DNA of 49,120 bases, taken from contig NZ_JACHXR010000018.1 of the NCBI RefSeq assembly GCF_014192275.1, forward strand, positions 1 through 49,120, in the 5' to 3' direction. Positions 41,731 through 49,120 of this stretch are shown one piece after another. Below the pieces are notes generated by a model. The model was given only the letters and a program-made list of their open reading frames with translations. It ran no database searches and was not told the DNA's origin. This DNA comes from Halomonas stenophila (GTDB lineage: Bacteria; Pseudomonadota; Gammaproteobacteria; Pseudomonadales; Halomonadaceae). The position numbers were made by a program, and so were the translations under genes. Each line of letters begins with the position of its first letter. Position 1 is the stretch's first letter.

Positions 41731-43629
41731 ATGCCCATCGTGACCCTGCCGGACGGCAGTCAGAGATCCTTCGACGAACCGCTCACCGTGATGCAGCTGG
41801 CCGAGAGCATCGGCACCGGCCTGGCCAAGGCCTGCGTGGCCGGCCGCATCGACGGCGTGCTGGTGGATGCCGCGGACATCATCGACCATGACGCCGAGGT
41901 GGCCATCATCACCGCCCGTGACCCGGAAGGGCTGGAGATCATTCGCCACTCCTGTGCCCACCTGGTCGGCCACGCCGTCAAGCAGCTCTATCCCGATGCC
42001 AAGATGGCGATCGGGCCGGTGATCGAGGACGGTTTCTACTACGACATCGACTTCGGCCGCTCGGTGACCCCCGAGGACCTCGAGGCCATCGAGCAGCGCA
42101 TGAAGGCACTGATCGACACGGGCTACGACGTGGTCCGCGAGTACGTCGACCGCGACCAGGCCATGCTGGCCTTCCTGCACCGCGACGAGCCGTACAAGCA
42201 GGAGATCGTGCGCGAGATTCCCAAGGGCGAGACCATCCGTCTCTACCATCACCAGGAGTACACCGATATGTGCCGGGGCCCCCATGTGCCCAATACCCGG
42301 CACCTCAAGGTGTTCAAGCTCACCAAGCTGGCCGGCGCCTACTGGCGGGGGGACGCCGAGCGTCCCATGCTGACGCGCATCTACGGCACCGCCTGGGGCG
42401 ACAAGAAGCAGCTCAAGGGCTACCTCAAGCGCCTCGAGGAGGCCGAGAAGCGCGACCACCGCAAGCTGGCCCGCAAGATGGATCTCTTCCACCTGCAGGA
42501 AGAGGCCCCGGGCATGGTCTTCTGGCACCCCAACGGCTGGACCATCTACCAGGCCCTCGAGCAGTACATGCGCCGGGTGCAGATCGAGAACGGCTACCAG
42601 GAGATCAAGACGCCCCAGGTGGTCGACCTCTCGCTGTGGAAGGCCTCCGGTCACTGGGGCCACTACAGCGAGCTGATGTTCACCACCGAGTCGGAGAAGC
42701 GCGAGTACGCGGTCAAGCCCATGAACTGCCCGTGCCACGTGCAGGTGTTCAACCAGGGCCTGAAGAGTTACCGCGACCTGCCGCTGCGCCTGGCCGAGTT
42801 CGGCAGCTGCCACCGCAACGAGCCCTCCGGCTCGCTGCATGGCCTGATGCGCGTGCGCGGTTTCACCCAGGACGATGCCCACATCTTCTGCACCGAGGGC
42901 CAGATCCAGTCCGAGGCCGAGGCCTTCATCGCCCTGACCCTCAAGGTCTACCGGGAACTGGGCTTCGAGGACGTGGAACTCAAGCTGTCCACCCGCCCCG
43001 AGGGCTTCATGGGCGAGCCGGAACTCTGGGACCGGGCCGAGGCGGGCCTCGAGGCCGCCCTGGATGCCACCGGCCTGGACTGGGCGCTGCAGCCGGGGGA
43101 GGGCGCCTTCTACGGCCCCAAGATCGAGTTCTCCCTGCGCGACTGCCTCAACCGCGTCTGGCAGTGCGGCACCCTGCAGCTGGACTTCAACCTGCCGGGG
43201 CGCCTGGGTGCCCAGTTCGTCGACGAGGACGGGGTGCGCAAGACCCCGGTGATGCTGCACCGCGCCATCCTCGGCTCCTTCGAGCGCTTCCTGGGTATCC
43301 TCATCGAGCACTATGCCGGTGCCATGCCGCTGTGGCTGGCCCCGCAGCAGGCGGCGGTGTTGACCATCACCGATGCCCAGCGCGAACATGCCCTCGACCT
43401 CGAGCGGCGCCTGCAAAAAATCGGCCTTCGCGTCAAGGCGGACTTGAGGAACGAGAAGATCGGCTTTAAAATCCGCGAGCATACGTTGCAGAAGGTCCCC
43501 TATCTCCTGGTGGTGGGAGATAAGGAAGTCGAGGCCGACTCGGTCGCCGTGCGCACCCGCACCGGCGAAGATCTCGGTATCATGACGGTGGACGCCTTCA
43601 TCGACCTGGTACGGGCCGAGCGGCAATAG
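41731..43629 (+). CDS. thrS: Threonyl-tRNA synthetase
   Basis: Charges tRNA-Thr. It is 632 aa with an N-terminal TGS domain (1-61) and the editing domain with HSCAHLVGHAV. The catalytic core has motif 2 around CHRNEPSGSLHGLMRVRGF and the zinc Cys in NCPCHVQVF. A C-terminal anticodon-binding domain follows. AAGGA precedes the ATG. As in related bacteria it heads the thrS-infC-rpmI-rplT block; 35 bp separate it from infC. Confidence 0.97.
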   Translation: MPIVTLPDGSQRSFDEPLTVMQLAESIGTGLAKACVAGRIDGVLVDAADIIDHDAEVAIITARDPEGLEIIRHSCAHLVGHAVKQLYPDAKMAIGPVIEDGFYYDIDFGRSVTPEDLEAIEQRMKALIDTGYDVVREYVDRDQAMLAFLHRDEPYKQEIVREIPKGETIRLYHHQEYTDMCRGPHVPNTRHLKVFKLTKLAGAYWRGDAERPMLTRIYGTAWGDKKQLKGYLKRLEEAEKRDHRKLARKMDLFHLQEEAPGMVFWHPNGWTIYQALEQYMRRVQIENGYQEIKTPQVVDLSLWKASGHWGHYSELMFTTESEKREYAVKPMNCPCHVQVFNQGLKSYRDLPLRLAEFGSCHRNEPSGSLHGLMRVRGFTQDDAHIFCTEGQIQSEAEAFIALTLKVYRELGFEDVELKLSTRPEGFMGEPELWDRAEAGLEAALDATGLDWALQPGEGAFYGPKIEFSLRDCLNRVWQCGTLQLDFNLPGRLGAQFVDEDGVRKTPVMLHRAILGSFERFLGILIEHYAGAMPLWLAPQQAAVLTITDAQREHALDLERRLQKIGLRVKADLRNEKIGFKIREHTLQKVPYLLVVGDKEVEADSVAVRTRTGEDLGIMTVDAFIDLVRAERQ

Positions 43630-43664
43630 CGACATCTTCCCTAGGCGAAAGTGGAGACGGAACC

Positions 43665-44204
43665 ATCAAGCGAAGCAACCCTAGAGGGCGCCCGCAGGAC
43701 AAGCGCCCCCCGATGAACGAGCGCATTACCGAGGATCAGGTTCGCCTGATCGACAGCGACGGCGAGCAGCTGGGCATCGTGCCCACCAGCGATGCGCTGG
43801 AGCGTGCCGAAGCGGCCGGTATGGACCTCGTCCAGATTTCCAATGCCGATCCGATCGTCTGCAAGATCATGGATTACGGCAAGTTCGTCTTCGAACAGAA
43901 GAAGCAGAAGGCGGCACAGAAGAAGAAGCAGAAGCAGATCCAGGTCAAGGAAGTCAAGTTCCGGCCTGGCACCGACGAGGGCGACTACCAGGTGAAGATG
44001 AAGAACCTGGTGCGCTTCCTCGAAGGTGGCGACAAGGGCAAGGTCACGCTGCGTTTCCGCGGTCGCGAGATGGCCCATCAGGACCTCGGTCGCAAGCTGA
44101 TGGAGCGGATCGCCGCCGATCTCGAGGAGATCGGTACCGTGGAGTCCTTTCCCAAGATGGAAGGGCGCCAGATGATCATGATCATTGCCCCCAAGAAGAA
44201 GTGA
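43665..44204 (+). CDS. infC: Translation initiation factor IF-3 (AUC start)
   Basis: IF3 binds the 30S subunit and rejects non-standard starts. The frame extends in phase upstream of the first ATG (43713) through IKRSNPRGRPQDKRPP, which matches the N-terminus of the Pseudomonas protein. The only start with a ribosome site is the ATC at 43665, with GGAG eight bases before it. This gives 179 aa, the usual length. Non-AUG starts are the rule in infC, because IF3 represses its own unusual codon; E. coli uses AUU. NADPIVCKIMDYGKF and the C-terminal GRQMIMIIAPKKK are family signatures. Confidence 0.93.
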   Translation: MKRSNPRGRPQDKRPPMNERITEDQVRLIDSDGEQLGIVPTSDALERAEAAGMDLVQISNADPIVCKIMDYGKFVFEQKKQKAAQKKKQKQIQVKEVKFRPGTDEGDYQVKMKNLVRFLEGGDKGKVTLRFRGREMAHQDLGRKLMERIAADLEEIGTVESFPKMEGRQMIMIIAPKKK

Positions 44205-44226
44205 TCCGACGGCCCGGTCAACGGGT

Positions 44227-44245
44227 GGCCGGCGAGACGCCGGCC
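44227..44245. other. Hairpin between infC and rpmI
   Basis: GGCCGGCG and CGCCGGCC form a perfect 8-bp stem with a 3-base loop. The spacer continues to a TTTT about 12 bases on. In E. coli this area shapes L20-mediated control of rpmI and rplT; a similar role is possible here. Confidence 0.45.
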
Positions 44246-44289
44246 ATCGGCCCCGGATTTTCTAAAGAATCTCGAGCGGAGTTCATCTC

Positions 44290-44484
44290 ATGCCGAAAAT
44301 CAAGAGCAACAGCGGCGCTGCCAAGCGCTTCAAGAAGACGGCCAACGGCTTCAAGCACAAGCAGTCGTTCCGCAGTCACATCCTGACCAAGAAGTCCACC
44401 AAGCGGAAGCGTCAGCTGCGTGGGATGAAGCAGATCCACGACGCCGACAAGCAGCTCGTGCAGCGCATGCTGCCGAACCTGTAA
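44290..44484 (+). CDS. rpmI: Ribosomal protein L35
   Basis: A 64-aa basic 50S protein. MPKIKSNSGAAKRFKKTANG and the HILTKKSTKRKRQLRG stretch are typical. GGAG lies at a suitable distance from the ATG. Confidence 0.97.
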   Translation: MPKIKSNSGAAKRFKKTANGFKHKQSFRSHILTKKSTKRKRQLRGMKQIHDADKQLVQRMLPNL

Positions 44485-44521
44485 CCCCTTGGTCGCAACC
44501 CTCTACCGTCAGGAGTAAGCC

Positions 44522-44875
44522 ATGACTCGCGTCAAGCGTGGCGTCGTTGCACGTCGCCGTCACAAGAAGATCCTCAAGCAGGCCAAGGGCTACTACGGTG
44601 CCCGTTCACGCGTCTTCCGCGTGGCCAAGCAGGCCGTCATCAAGGCCGGTCAGTATGCCTACCGTGACCGTCGCCAGCGCAAGCGCCAGTTCCGCGCCCT
44701 GTGGATCCAGCGCATCAACGCCGGTGCCCGTCAGCACGGTCTGTCCTACAGCCGCTTCGTCGGCGGCTTGAAGAAGGCCGGCATCGAGATCGACCGCAAG
44801 GTGCTCGCCGACCTGGCCGTTCACGAGAAGGCCGCCTTTGCTGCCATCGTCGAGAAGGCCAAGGCTGCCCAGTAA
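44522..44875 (+). CDS. rplT: Ribosomal protein L20
   Basis: A 117-aa 50S protein that nucleates early assembly and in E. coli represses rpmI-rplT translation. RHKKILKQAKGYYGARSR, the RRQRKRQFRALWIQRINA helix and SYSRFVGGLKKAGI are signatures. AGGAG precedes the ATG. Confidence 0.97.
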   Translation: MTRVKRGVVARRRHKKILKQAKGYYGARSRVFRVAKQAVIKAGQYAYRDRRQRKRQFRALWIQRINAGARQHGLSYSRFVGGLKKAGIEIDRKVLADLAVHEKAAFAAIVEKAKAAQ

Positions 44876-44932
44876 GTGATCGCGATTCCGGGAGGGTGCG
44901 GACCACGGTGCGCGCCGTCCCGATGATCGTCG

Positions 44933-44967
44933 CAGGGGAAGAGCAGCCGCTCTTCCCCTGTTTTTTT
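44933..44967 (+). terminator. Strong terminator (possible attenuator) upstream of pheS
   Basis: CAGGGGAAGAGC and GCTCTTCCCCTG form a perfect 12-bp stem with a 4-base loop and then seven T. It ends 42 bp before pheS. It may end the thrS-rplT transcript or act as an attenuator, as in E. coli pheST. No Phe-rich leader peptide with its own ribosome site is seen ahead of it. Confidence 0.9.
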
Positions 44968-45009
44968 CGCATGCGACAAAGCAAGCTCAATACTTCGGAG
45001 CATCAACGG

Positions 45010-46029
45010 ATGGACCACCTTCCCACTCTGGTCGCCGAGGCCCGCGACGCCATCCACGCCGCCGACGACATGGCCGCGCTGGACGAGCTGCGCGTGCGCT
45101 ATCTCGGCAAGAAGGGCGAGATCACCGCGCTGCTCAAGGGCCTCGGCAAGCTGCCGGCGGAAGAGCGCCCGGCCGCCGGCGAGCGCATCAACCAGGCCAA
45201 GCAGGCCCTGGCCGAGGAACTCGACGAGCGCCGTCAGACCCTGGAGAAGGCCGCCCTGGAGGCCCGCCTGGCCGCCGAGCGCCTCGACGTGACCCTGCCG
45301 GGTCGCGGCCAGCCGAGTGGCGGCCTGCACCCGGTGACCCGGACCCTGGAGCGCATCGAGGGGCTGTTCACCCGCATCGGCTACGACGTGGCGGTGGGCC
45401 CGGAGATCGAGGACGACTACCACAACTTCGAGGCGCTCAACATTCCCGCCCACCACCCGGCGCGGGGCATGGCCGATACCTTCTACTTCGATGCCACCCG
45501 GTTGCTGCGCACCCATACCTCGCCGGTCCAGGTGCGGACCATGAAGGAAGCCGAGCCGCCGATCCGCATCGTCTGCCCGGGGCGGGTCTACCGCAGCGAC
45601 TCGGACCTGACGCATACCCCGATGTTCCACCAGGTCGAGGGGCTGCTGGTGGACGAGGACGTCAGCTTCGCCGACCTCAAGGGCACCATCGAGGACTTCC
45701 TGCACGCCTTCTTCGAGCGCGACGACCTCTCGGTGCGCTTCCGCCCGTCCTACTTCCCCTTCACCGAGCCCTCGGCGGAGGTGGATATCCAGTGCGTGAT
45801 GTGCAACGGCGACGGCTGCCGGGTCTGCTCGCACAGCGGCTGGCTGGAGGTGATGGGCTGCGGCATGGTGCATCCGGAGGTCTTCCGCCACTCCGGCATC
45901 GACACCGAACGCTACCAGGGCTTCGCCTTCGGCATGGGCGCCGAGCGCCTGGCCATGCTGCGCTACGGGGTCAACGACCTGCGGCTGTTCTTCGACAACG
46001 ACCTGCGCTTTCTCAAGCAGTTCGCCTGA
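45010..46029 (+). CDS. pheS: Phenylalanyl-tRNA synthetase alpha subunit
   Basis: The catalytic alpha subunit of the alpha2-beta2 enzyme, 339 aa. An N-terminal coiled coil (about 1-85) recognises tRNA-Phe. PGRVYRSDSDLTHTPMFHQ is motif 2, and FGMGAERLAMLRYG is motif 3. GGAG lies ten bases before the ATG. An in-frame extension through the terminator to 44922 is not believed. Confidence 0.97.
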   Translation: MDHLPTLVAEARDAIHAADDMAALDELRVRYLGKKGEITALLKGLGKLPAEERPAAGERINQAKQALAEELDERRQTLEKAALEARLAAERLDVTLPGRGQPSGGLHPVTRTLERIEGLFTRIGYDVAVGPEIEDDYHNFEALNIPAHHPARGMADTFYFDATRLLRTHTSPVQVRTMKEAEPPIRIVCPGRVYRSDSDLTHTPMFHQVEGLLVDEDVSFADLKGTIEDFLHAFFERDDLSVRFRPSYFPFTEPSAEVDIQCVMCNGDGCRVCSHSGWLEVMGCGMVHPEVFRHSGIDTERYQGFAFGMGAERLAMLRYGVNDLRLFFDNDLRFLKQFA

Positions 46030-46047
46030 ACGTCTCAAGAACACGGC

Positions 46048-46209
46048 CAGGGTACTCGTCGTTGGGCTGACGAGAGCGTCGGGGACAGGTCCAAGAGGGG
46101 GTCCTACGCCAGGGATGGCGTCGGTAGCGCCCAGGGAAGGGTTTACAGCGCCCCCTCGCAGACCTGTCGCCGAATCAGCTCCGACATCCACTGGACGGCG
46201 AGAGCCCTG
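46048..46209. mobile_element. Miniature inverted-repeat element, short form, between pheS and pheT
   Basis: A 162-bp relative of the element at 10726-10972. It has the same order of landmarks: CAGGG end, GGGGACAGGTC, AAGAGGGGGTCCTACGCCA, GCGTCGGTAGCGCCCAGGG, CAGCGCCCCCTCGCAGACC and CCCTG end. The palindromic centre of the long form is replaced by about five bases. Its flanks, AGAACACGGC and AGACCACAGC, agree at 8 of 10 positions, consistent with an old 10-bp target duplication. It spreads pheS and pheT to 203 bp apart. Confidence 0.75.
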
Positions 46210-46232
46210 AGACCACAGCGATAGGATCCGAC

Positions 46233-48614
46233 ATGAAATTTTCCGAACAGTGGCTGCGTGAATGGGTCTCCCCGGCGCTGGCGACCCAGGCCCTGGCCGA
46301 CCAGATCACCATGGCCGGCCTGGAGGTCGATGCCATCGAGCCCGTGGCGTCCGTCTTCGAGGGCGTGGTGGTGGCCGAGGTCGTCGCCAAGGCCCCGCAC
46401 CCCGACGCCGACAAGCTCAGCGTCTGCCAGGTCGACGACGGCAGCGGCGAGCCGGTGCCGGTGGTCTGCGGCGCGCCCAACGTGGCCGAGGGCCAGCGGG
46501 TGCCCTTCGCCCGGGTCGGCGGGGTGCTGCCCGGCGACTTCAAGATCAAGAAGGCCAGGCTGCGCGGGGTCGAGTCCCGCGGCATGATCTGCTCCGCCTC
46601 GGAGCTGGGCCTGGCGGAGGAGACCTCCGAGGGCATCCTGGTGCTGCCGGCCGGGGCACCGGTCGGCGAGGACTTCCGGGCCTTCCTGGGCCTCGACGAT
46701 CACACCATCGAGGTCGACCTCACGCCCAACCGCGGCGATTGCCTGAGCGTGAAGGGCATGGCCCGGGAGGTCGGCGTGCTCAACCGTCTGGCGGTCGAAG
46801 GGCCGAGTATCGCGCCGGTGACCCCGGCCCATGACGAGACCTTCCCGCTGCGCGTCGACGACGCCGAGGGTTGTCCGCGTTATCTGGGGCGGTTGATCAA
46901 GGGCGTCGACGTGACCGCCGAGACGCCGCTGTGGATGGTCGAGCGGCTGCGCCGCAGCGGCATCCGCGCCATCGACCCGGTGGTCGATGTCACCAACTAC
47001 GTGATGCTCGAGCTCGGCCAGCCCCTGCATGCCTTCGACCGCGCCAACCTGCAGGGCGCCGTGGTGGTCCGCCAGGCGCGGCAGGGCGAGCGCCTGGTGC
47101 TGCTCGACGGCCAGGAGATCACCCTGAGCGGCGGCACCCTGGTCATCGCCGACGAGCGCGGCCCGCTGGCCATCGCCGGCATCATGGGCGGCGAGCACTC
47201 CGGCGTGAACGCCGGGACCCGGGACATCTTCCTGGAGTCGGCGCACTTCTCGCCGCTGGCCGTGGCCGGCCAGGCGCGTGCCTATGGCCTGCACACCGAC
47301 GCCTCCCACCGCTTCGAGCGCGGCGTCGACCCGACCCTGGCCCGCGAGGCCGCCGAGCGGGCCACGGCCCTGCTGCTGGCGATCACCGGCGGCGAGGCTG
47401 GGCCGCTGGTCGAGGTCGTCGACACCGACCGCCTGCCCGGCGAGCGCGAGGTGCTGCTGCGCCGGGCCCGTCTCGACCAGGCGCTCGGCAAGGAGCTGCC
47501 CGTGGGGGACGTCGGCGAGATCCTCGAGCGTCTCGGCATGGCGGTGGCGGCCGGCGAGGAGGGCTGGCGCGTCCGGGTGCCGAGCTGGCGCTTCGATGTC
47601 GCCATCGAGGAGGACCTGATCGAGGAAGTGGCGCGCATCCACGGCTACAACCGCCTGCCGGTGCGGCGTCCCCAGGCGCGACTGGGGCTGCGCCCCGATC
47701 ACGAGGCGCGCACGCCGCTGGCGCGGCTGCGTCGGCAGCTGGTGGCCCGGGGCTACTTCGAGGCGGTGACCTACAGCTTCGTCGCCCCCGAGCTGCAGGC
47801 GGCCCTGTTGCCCGAGGCCGTCTCGCCGACGCTGGCCAACCCCATCTCCAGCGACCTCTCGGTGATGCGGGCGAGCCTCTTCCCGGGCCTGGTGCGGGCC
47901 CTGCAGCATAACCTGAATCGCCAGCAGACCCGGGTGCGGCTGTTCGAGACCGGCCTGGTGTTCCGCGGCGAGCTGGAGGCGCTGAGCCAGGTGCCGATGC
48001 TGGGCGCGCTGGTCTGCGGCGCTCGCGAGCCCGAGGGCTGGAGCGGCGGCAAGGACAGCGTCGACTTCTTCGACCTCAAGGGCGACCTGGAAAGCCTGCT
48101 GGCCATGGGCGGCGAGCCCGAGGCCTGGCGCTTCGAGCCCGGCGAGCATGCCGCCCTGCACCCCGGGCAGTGCGCGCGTCTCCTCTATCGCGGCGAGGAG
48201 GCCGGCTGGATCGGCACCCTGCATCCGGCGGTGCGCGCCCAGCTGGGCCTCAAGGTGGACGCTCTGCTCTTCGAGGTGCGCCTGGACGCCCTGACCCACG
48301 GCAAGGTGCCGGCCTTCCGGCCGCTGTCGCGCTATCCGGAGGTGCGCCGCGACCTGGCCTTCCTGGTCGATGCCGACCAGCCGGTGCAGGCGTTGCTCGA
48401 CACCCTCCGCGCCCAGGCCGGGGAGTGGCTCGTGGAGGCGCGCCTGTTCGACGTCTACCAGGGCAAGGGCGTGCCGGAAGGACGCAAGAGCGTGGCCCTG
48501 GGCTTGACCTGGCAGCATCCTTCGCGCACGCTAAATGACGAGGAAATCAATCAGTTGGTCGATGCCATCGTCGAGGAGTCACGGCTGCACCTGGGTGCCG
48601 AGCTTCGCGCATGA
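46233..48614 (+). CDS. pheT: Phenylalanyl-tRNA synthetase beta subunit
   Basis: The tRNA-binding and editing beta subunit, 793 aa. An OB-fold tRNA-binding domain (about 40-148, KAPHPDADKLSVCQVDDG) comes first. A B3/B4 editing domain and B5 follow, then a catalytic-like core. A C-terminal anticodon-binding domain contains PLSRYPEVRRDLAFLVD. AGGA precedes the ATG. Its last codons overlap an ATG upstream of ihfA. Confidence 0.97.
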   Translation: MKFSEQWLREWVSPALATQALADQITMAGLEVDAIEPVASVFEGVVVAEVVAKAPHPDADKLSVCQVDDGSGEPVPVVCGAPNVAEGQRVPFARVGGVLPGDFKIKKARLRGVESRGMICSASELGLAEETSEGILVLPAGAPVGEDFRAFLGLDDHTIEVDLTPNRGDCLSVKGMAREVGVLNRLAVEGPSIAPVTPAHDETFPLRVDDAEGCPRYLGRLIKGVDVTAETPLWMVERLRRSGIRAIDPVVDVTNYVMLELGQPLHAFDRANLQGAVVVRQARQGERLVLLDGQEITLSGGTLVIADERGPLAIAGIMGGEHSGVNAGTRDIFLESAHFSPLAVAGQARAYGLHTDASHRFERGVDPTLAREAAERATALLLAITGGEAGPLVEVVDTDRLPGEREVLLRRARLDQALGKELPVGDVGEILERLGMAVAAGEEGWRVRVPSWRFDVAIEEDLIEEVARIHGYNRLPVRRPQARLGLRPDHEARTPLARLRRQLVARGYFEAVTYSFVAPELQAALLPEAVSPTLANPISSDLSVMRASLFPGLVRALQHNLNRQQTRVRLFETGLVFRGELEALSQVPMLGALVCGAREPEGWSGGKDSVDFFDLKGDLESLLAMGGEPEAWRFEPGEHAALHPGQCARLLYRGEEAGWIGTLHPAVRAQLGLKVDALLFEVRLDALTHGKVPAFRPLSRYPEVRRDLAFLVDADQPVQALLDTLRAQAGEWLVEARLFDVYQGKGVPEGRKSVALGLTWQHPSRTLNDEEINQLVDAIVEESRLHLGAELRA

Positions 48615-48652
48615 CGACGAGGGAGGTCGACCATCAGCGTGAGGAAAGCGAC

Positions 48653-48955
48653 ATGGGGGCGTTGACCAAGGCCGAGCTGGCCGAACACCTGCACGCCGAA
48701 CTCGGCCTGTCCAAGCGCGAGGCCAAGTCCATGGTGGAGGCCTTCTTCGAGGAGATTCGTGGTTGCCTGCGCGAGAACGAGCAGGTCAAGCTGTCGGGGT
48801 TCGGCAACTTCGACCTGCGCGACAAGCGCGAGCGGCCCGGGCGGAATCCCAAGACCGGCGAGGAGATCCCCATCTCGGCCCGGCGCGTGGTGACCTTCCG
48901 GCCCGGGCAGAAGCTCAAGACCCAGGTCGAGGACTACCATCCCGAGGAGCGCTGA
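48653..48955 (+). CDS. ihfA: Integration host factor alpha subunit
   Basis: DNA-bending protein, partner of IHF beta, 100 aa. KLSGFGNFDLRDKRERPGRN followed by PKTGEEIPISARRVVTFRPG is nearly identical to known IHF alpha. The start at 48653 (MGALTKAELAEHL) aligns with the family and has GAGGA seven bases upstream. The ATG at 48611 inside pheT is rejected. It is the last gene of the operon. Confidence 0.97.
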   Translation: MGALTKAELAEHLHAELGLSKREAKSMVEAFFEEIRGCLRENEQVKLSGFGNFDLRDKRERPGRNPKTGEEIPISARRVVTFRPGQKLKTQVEDYHPEER

Positions 48956-48972
48956 CGCCCCCGCCGAAGACG

Positions 48973-49000
48973 ACGACGCCACCCCGCGGGGTGGCGTCGT
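48973..49000. terminator. Terminator after ihfA
   Basis: ACGACGCCACCCCG and CGGGGTGGCGTCGT form a perfect 28-base palindrome, 17 bp after the ihfA stop. A weak T-containing stretch follows. It is likely the end of the long operon. Confidence 0.8.
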
Positions 49001-49120
49001 TACTTCGTCTCCGCGACCCGACTGGATCTAGGCAATGTCCGAAAAGTGCCTGCGCTCGGCTATACGGCGTTAAAAATCGGCTCAAAGTGCTCATTTACTA
49101 CCTGTAAACTCCGCCTTTTC

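Noticed and set aside
44922..45009. An N-terminal extension of PheS or a Phe leader peptide through the terminator
   Set aside because: No ribosome site precedes the ATG, the Phe codons come from the terminator T-run, and PheS family members start at MDHL-like positions.
48611..48652. An ihfA start at the ATG overlapping the pheT stop
   Set aside because: The extra 14 residues do not occur in IHF alpha, and GAGGA lies correctly before the ATG at 48653.

Overview
The window is a chromosomal segment of a GC-rich, aerobic gammaproteobacterium. The best guess is Halomonas or a close relative in the Halomonadaceae. This rests on the gene order thrS-infC-rpmI-rplT-pheS-pheT-ihfA, Pseudomonas/Halomonas-style cytochrome oxidase clusters, FNR/ANR-type sites, and the high GC of everything except the first 2.6 kb. 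The species call is inference; no database was consulted.

Layout. (1) 1-5740: a 5'-incomplete RTX/tandem-repeat secreted protein, followed by a type I secretion ABC transporter and its membrane-fusion protein. (2) 5907-9194: a P-type cation ATPase whose calcium-ligand positions are altered, divergent from ychJ, with a perfect FNR/ANR box between them. (3) 9293-20464: a histidine utilisation locus. hutI-hutG-hutU-hutH run on the minus strand and are followed by two tandem NhaC/YuiF-type permeases. A YjiH-like membrane protein diverges from hutI, and hutC converges on it. Two TGTATATACA operators lie in the hutI/yjiH intergenic region. (4) 20778-29240: two small genes (a hypothetical and a DUF938 methyltransferase), a first cytochrome c oxidase cluster (dihaem CoxB, CoxA, two CoxIII-type proteins, CoxIV), small lipoproteins and a TauE/SafE transporter. 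(5) 29240-31947: tRNA-Pro(GGG), lrgAB, a small helical protein and a DUF2970 protein. (6) 32070-39799: a second, complete aa3-type oxidase operon with assembly genes (coxB, coxA, ctaG, coxC, DUF2909, surf1, a CxxxC protein, ctaA, ctaB). (7) 39935-48955: a DUF2489 protein, an OmpA-like lipoprotein, then the translation operon thrS-infC-rpmI-rplT-pheS-pheT-ihfA.

How the genes work together. The hut genes convert histidine through urocanate, imidazolonepropionate and formiminoglutamate to glutamate plus formamide. HutC probably represses both divergent units. The two oxidase clusters give two haem-copper terminal oxidases of different subunit make-up, with the shared haem A and copper assembly factors encoded only in the second cluster. 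The last block supplies the aminoacyl-tRNA synthetases, IF3, L35, L20 and the IHF alpha subunit.

The most notable non-gene structure is a miniature inverted-repeat element, not encoding a transposase, present in two forms. The long form (10726-10972) has a perfect 10-bp target duplication and sits between the two tandem permeases. A shorter, older form (46048-46209) splits pheS from pheT. Other points worth a second look are the AUC start of infC, a strong terminator upstream of pheS, HutC sites that appear to bring a YjiH-like protein into the hut regulon, and a SCO-like CxxxC protein in the oxidase assembly operon.
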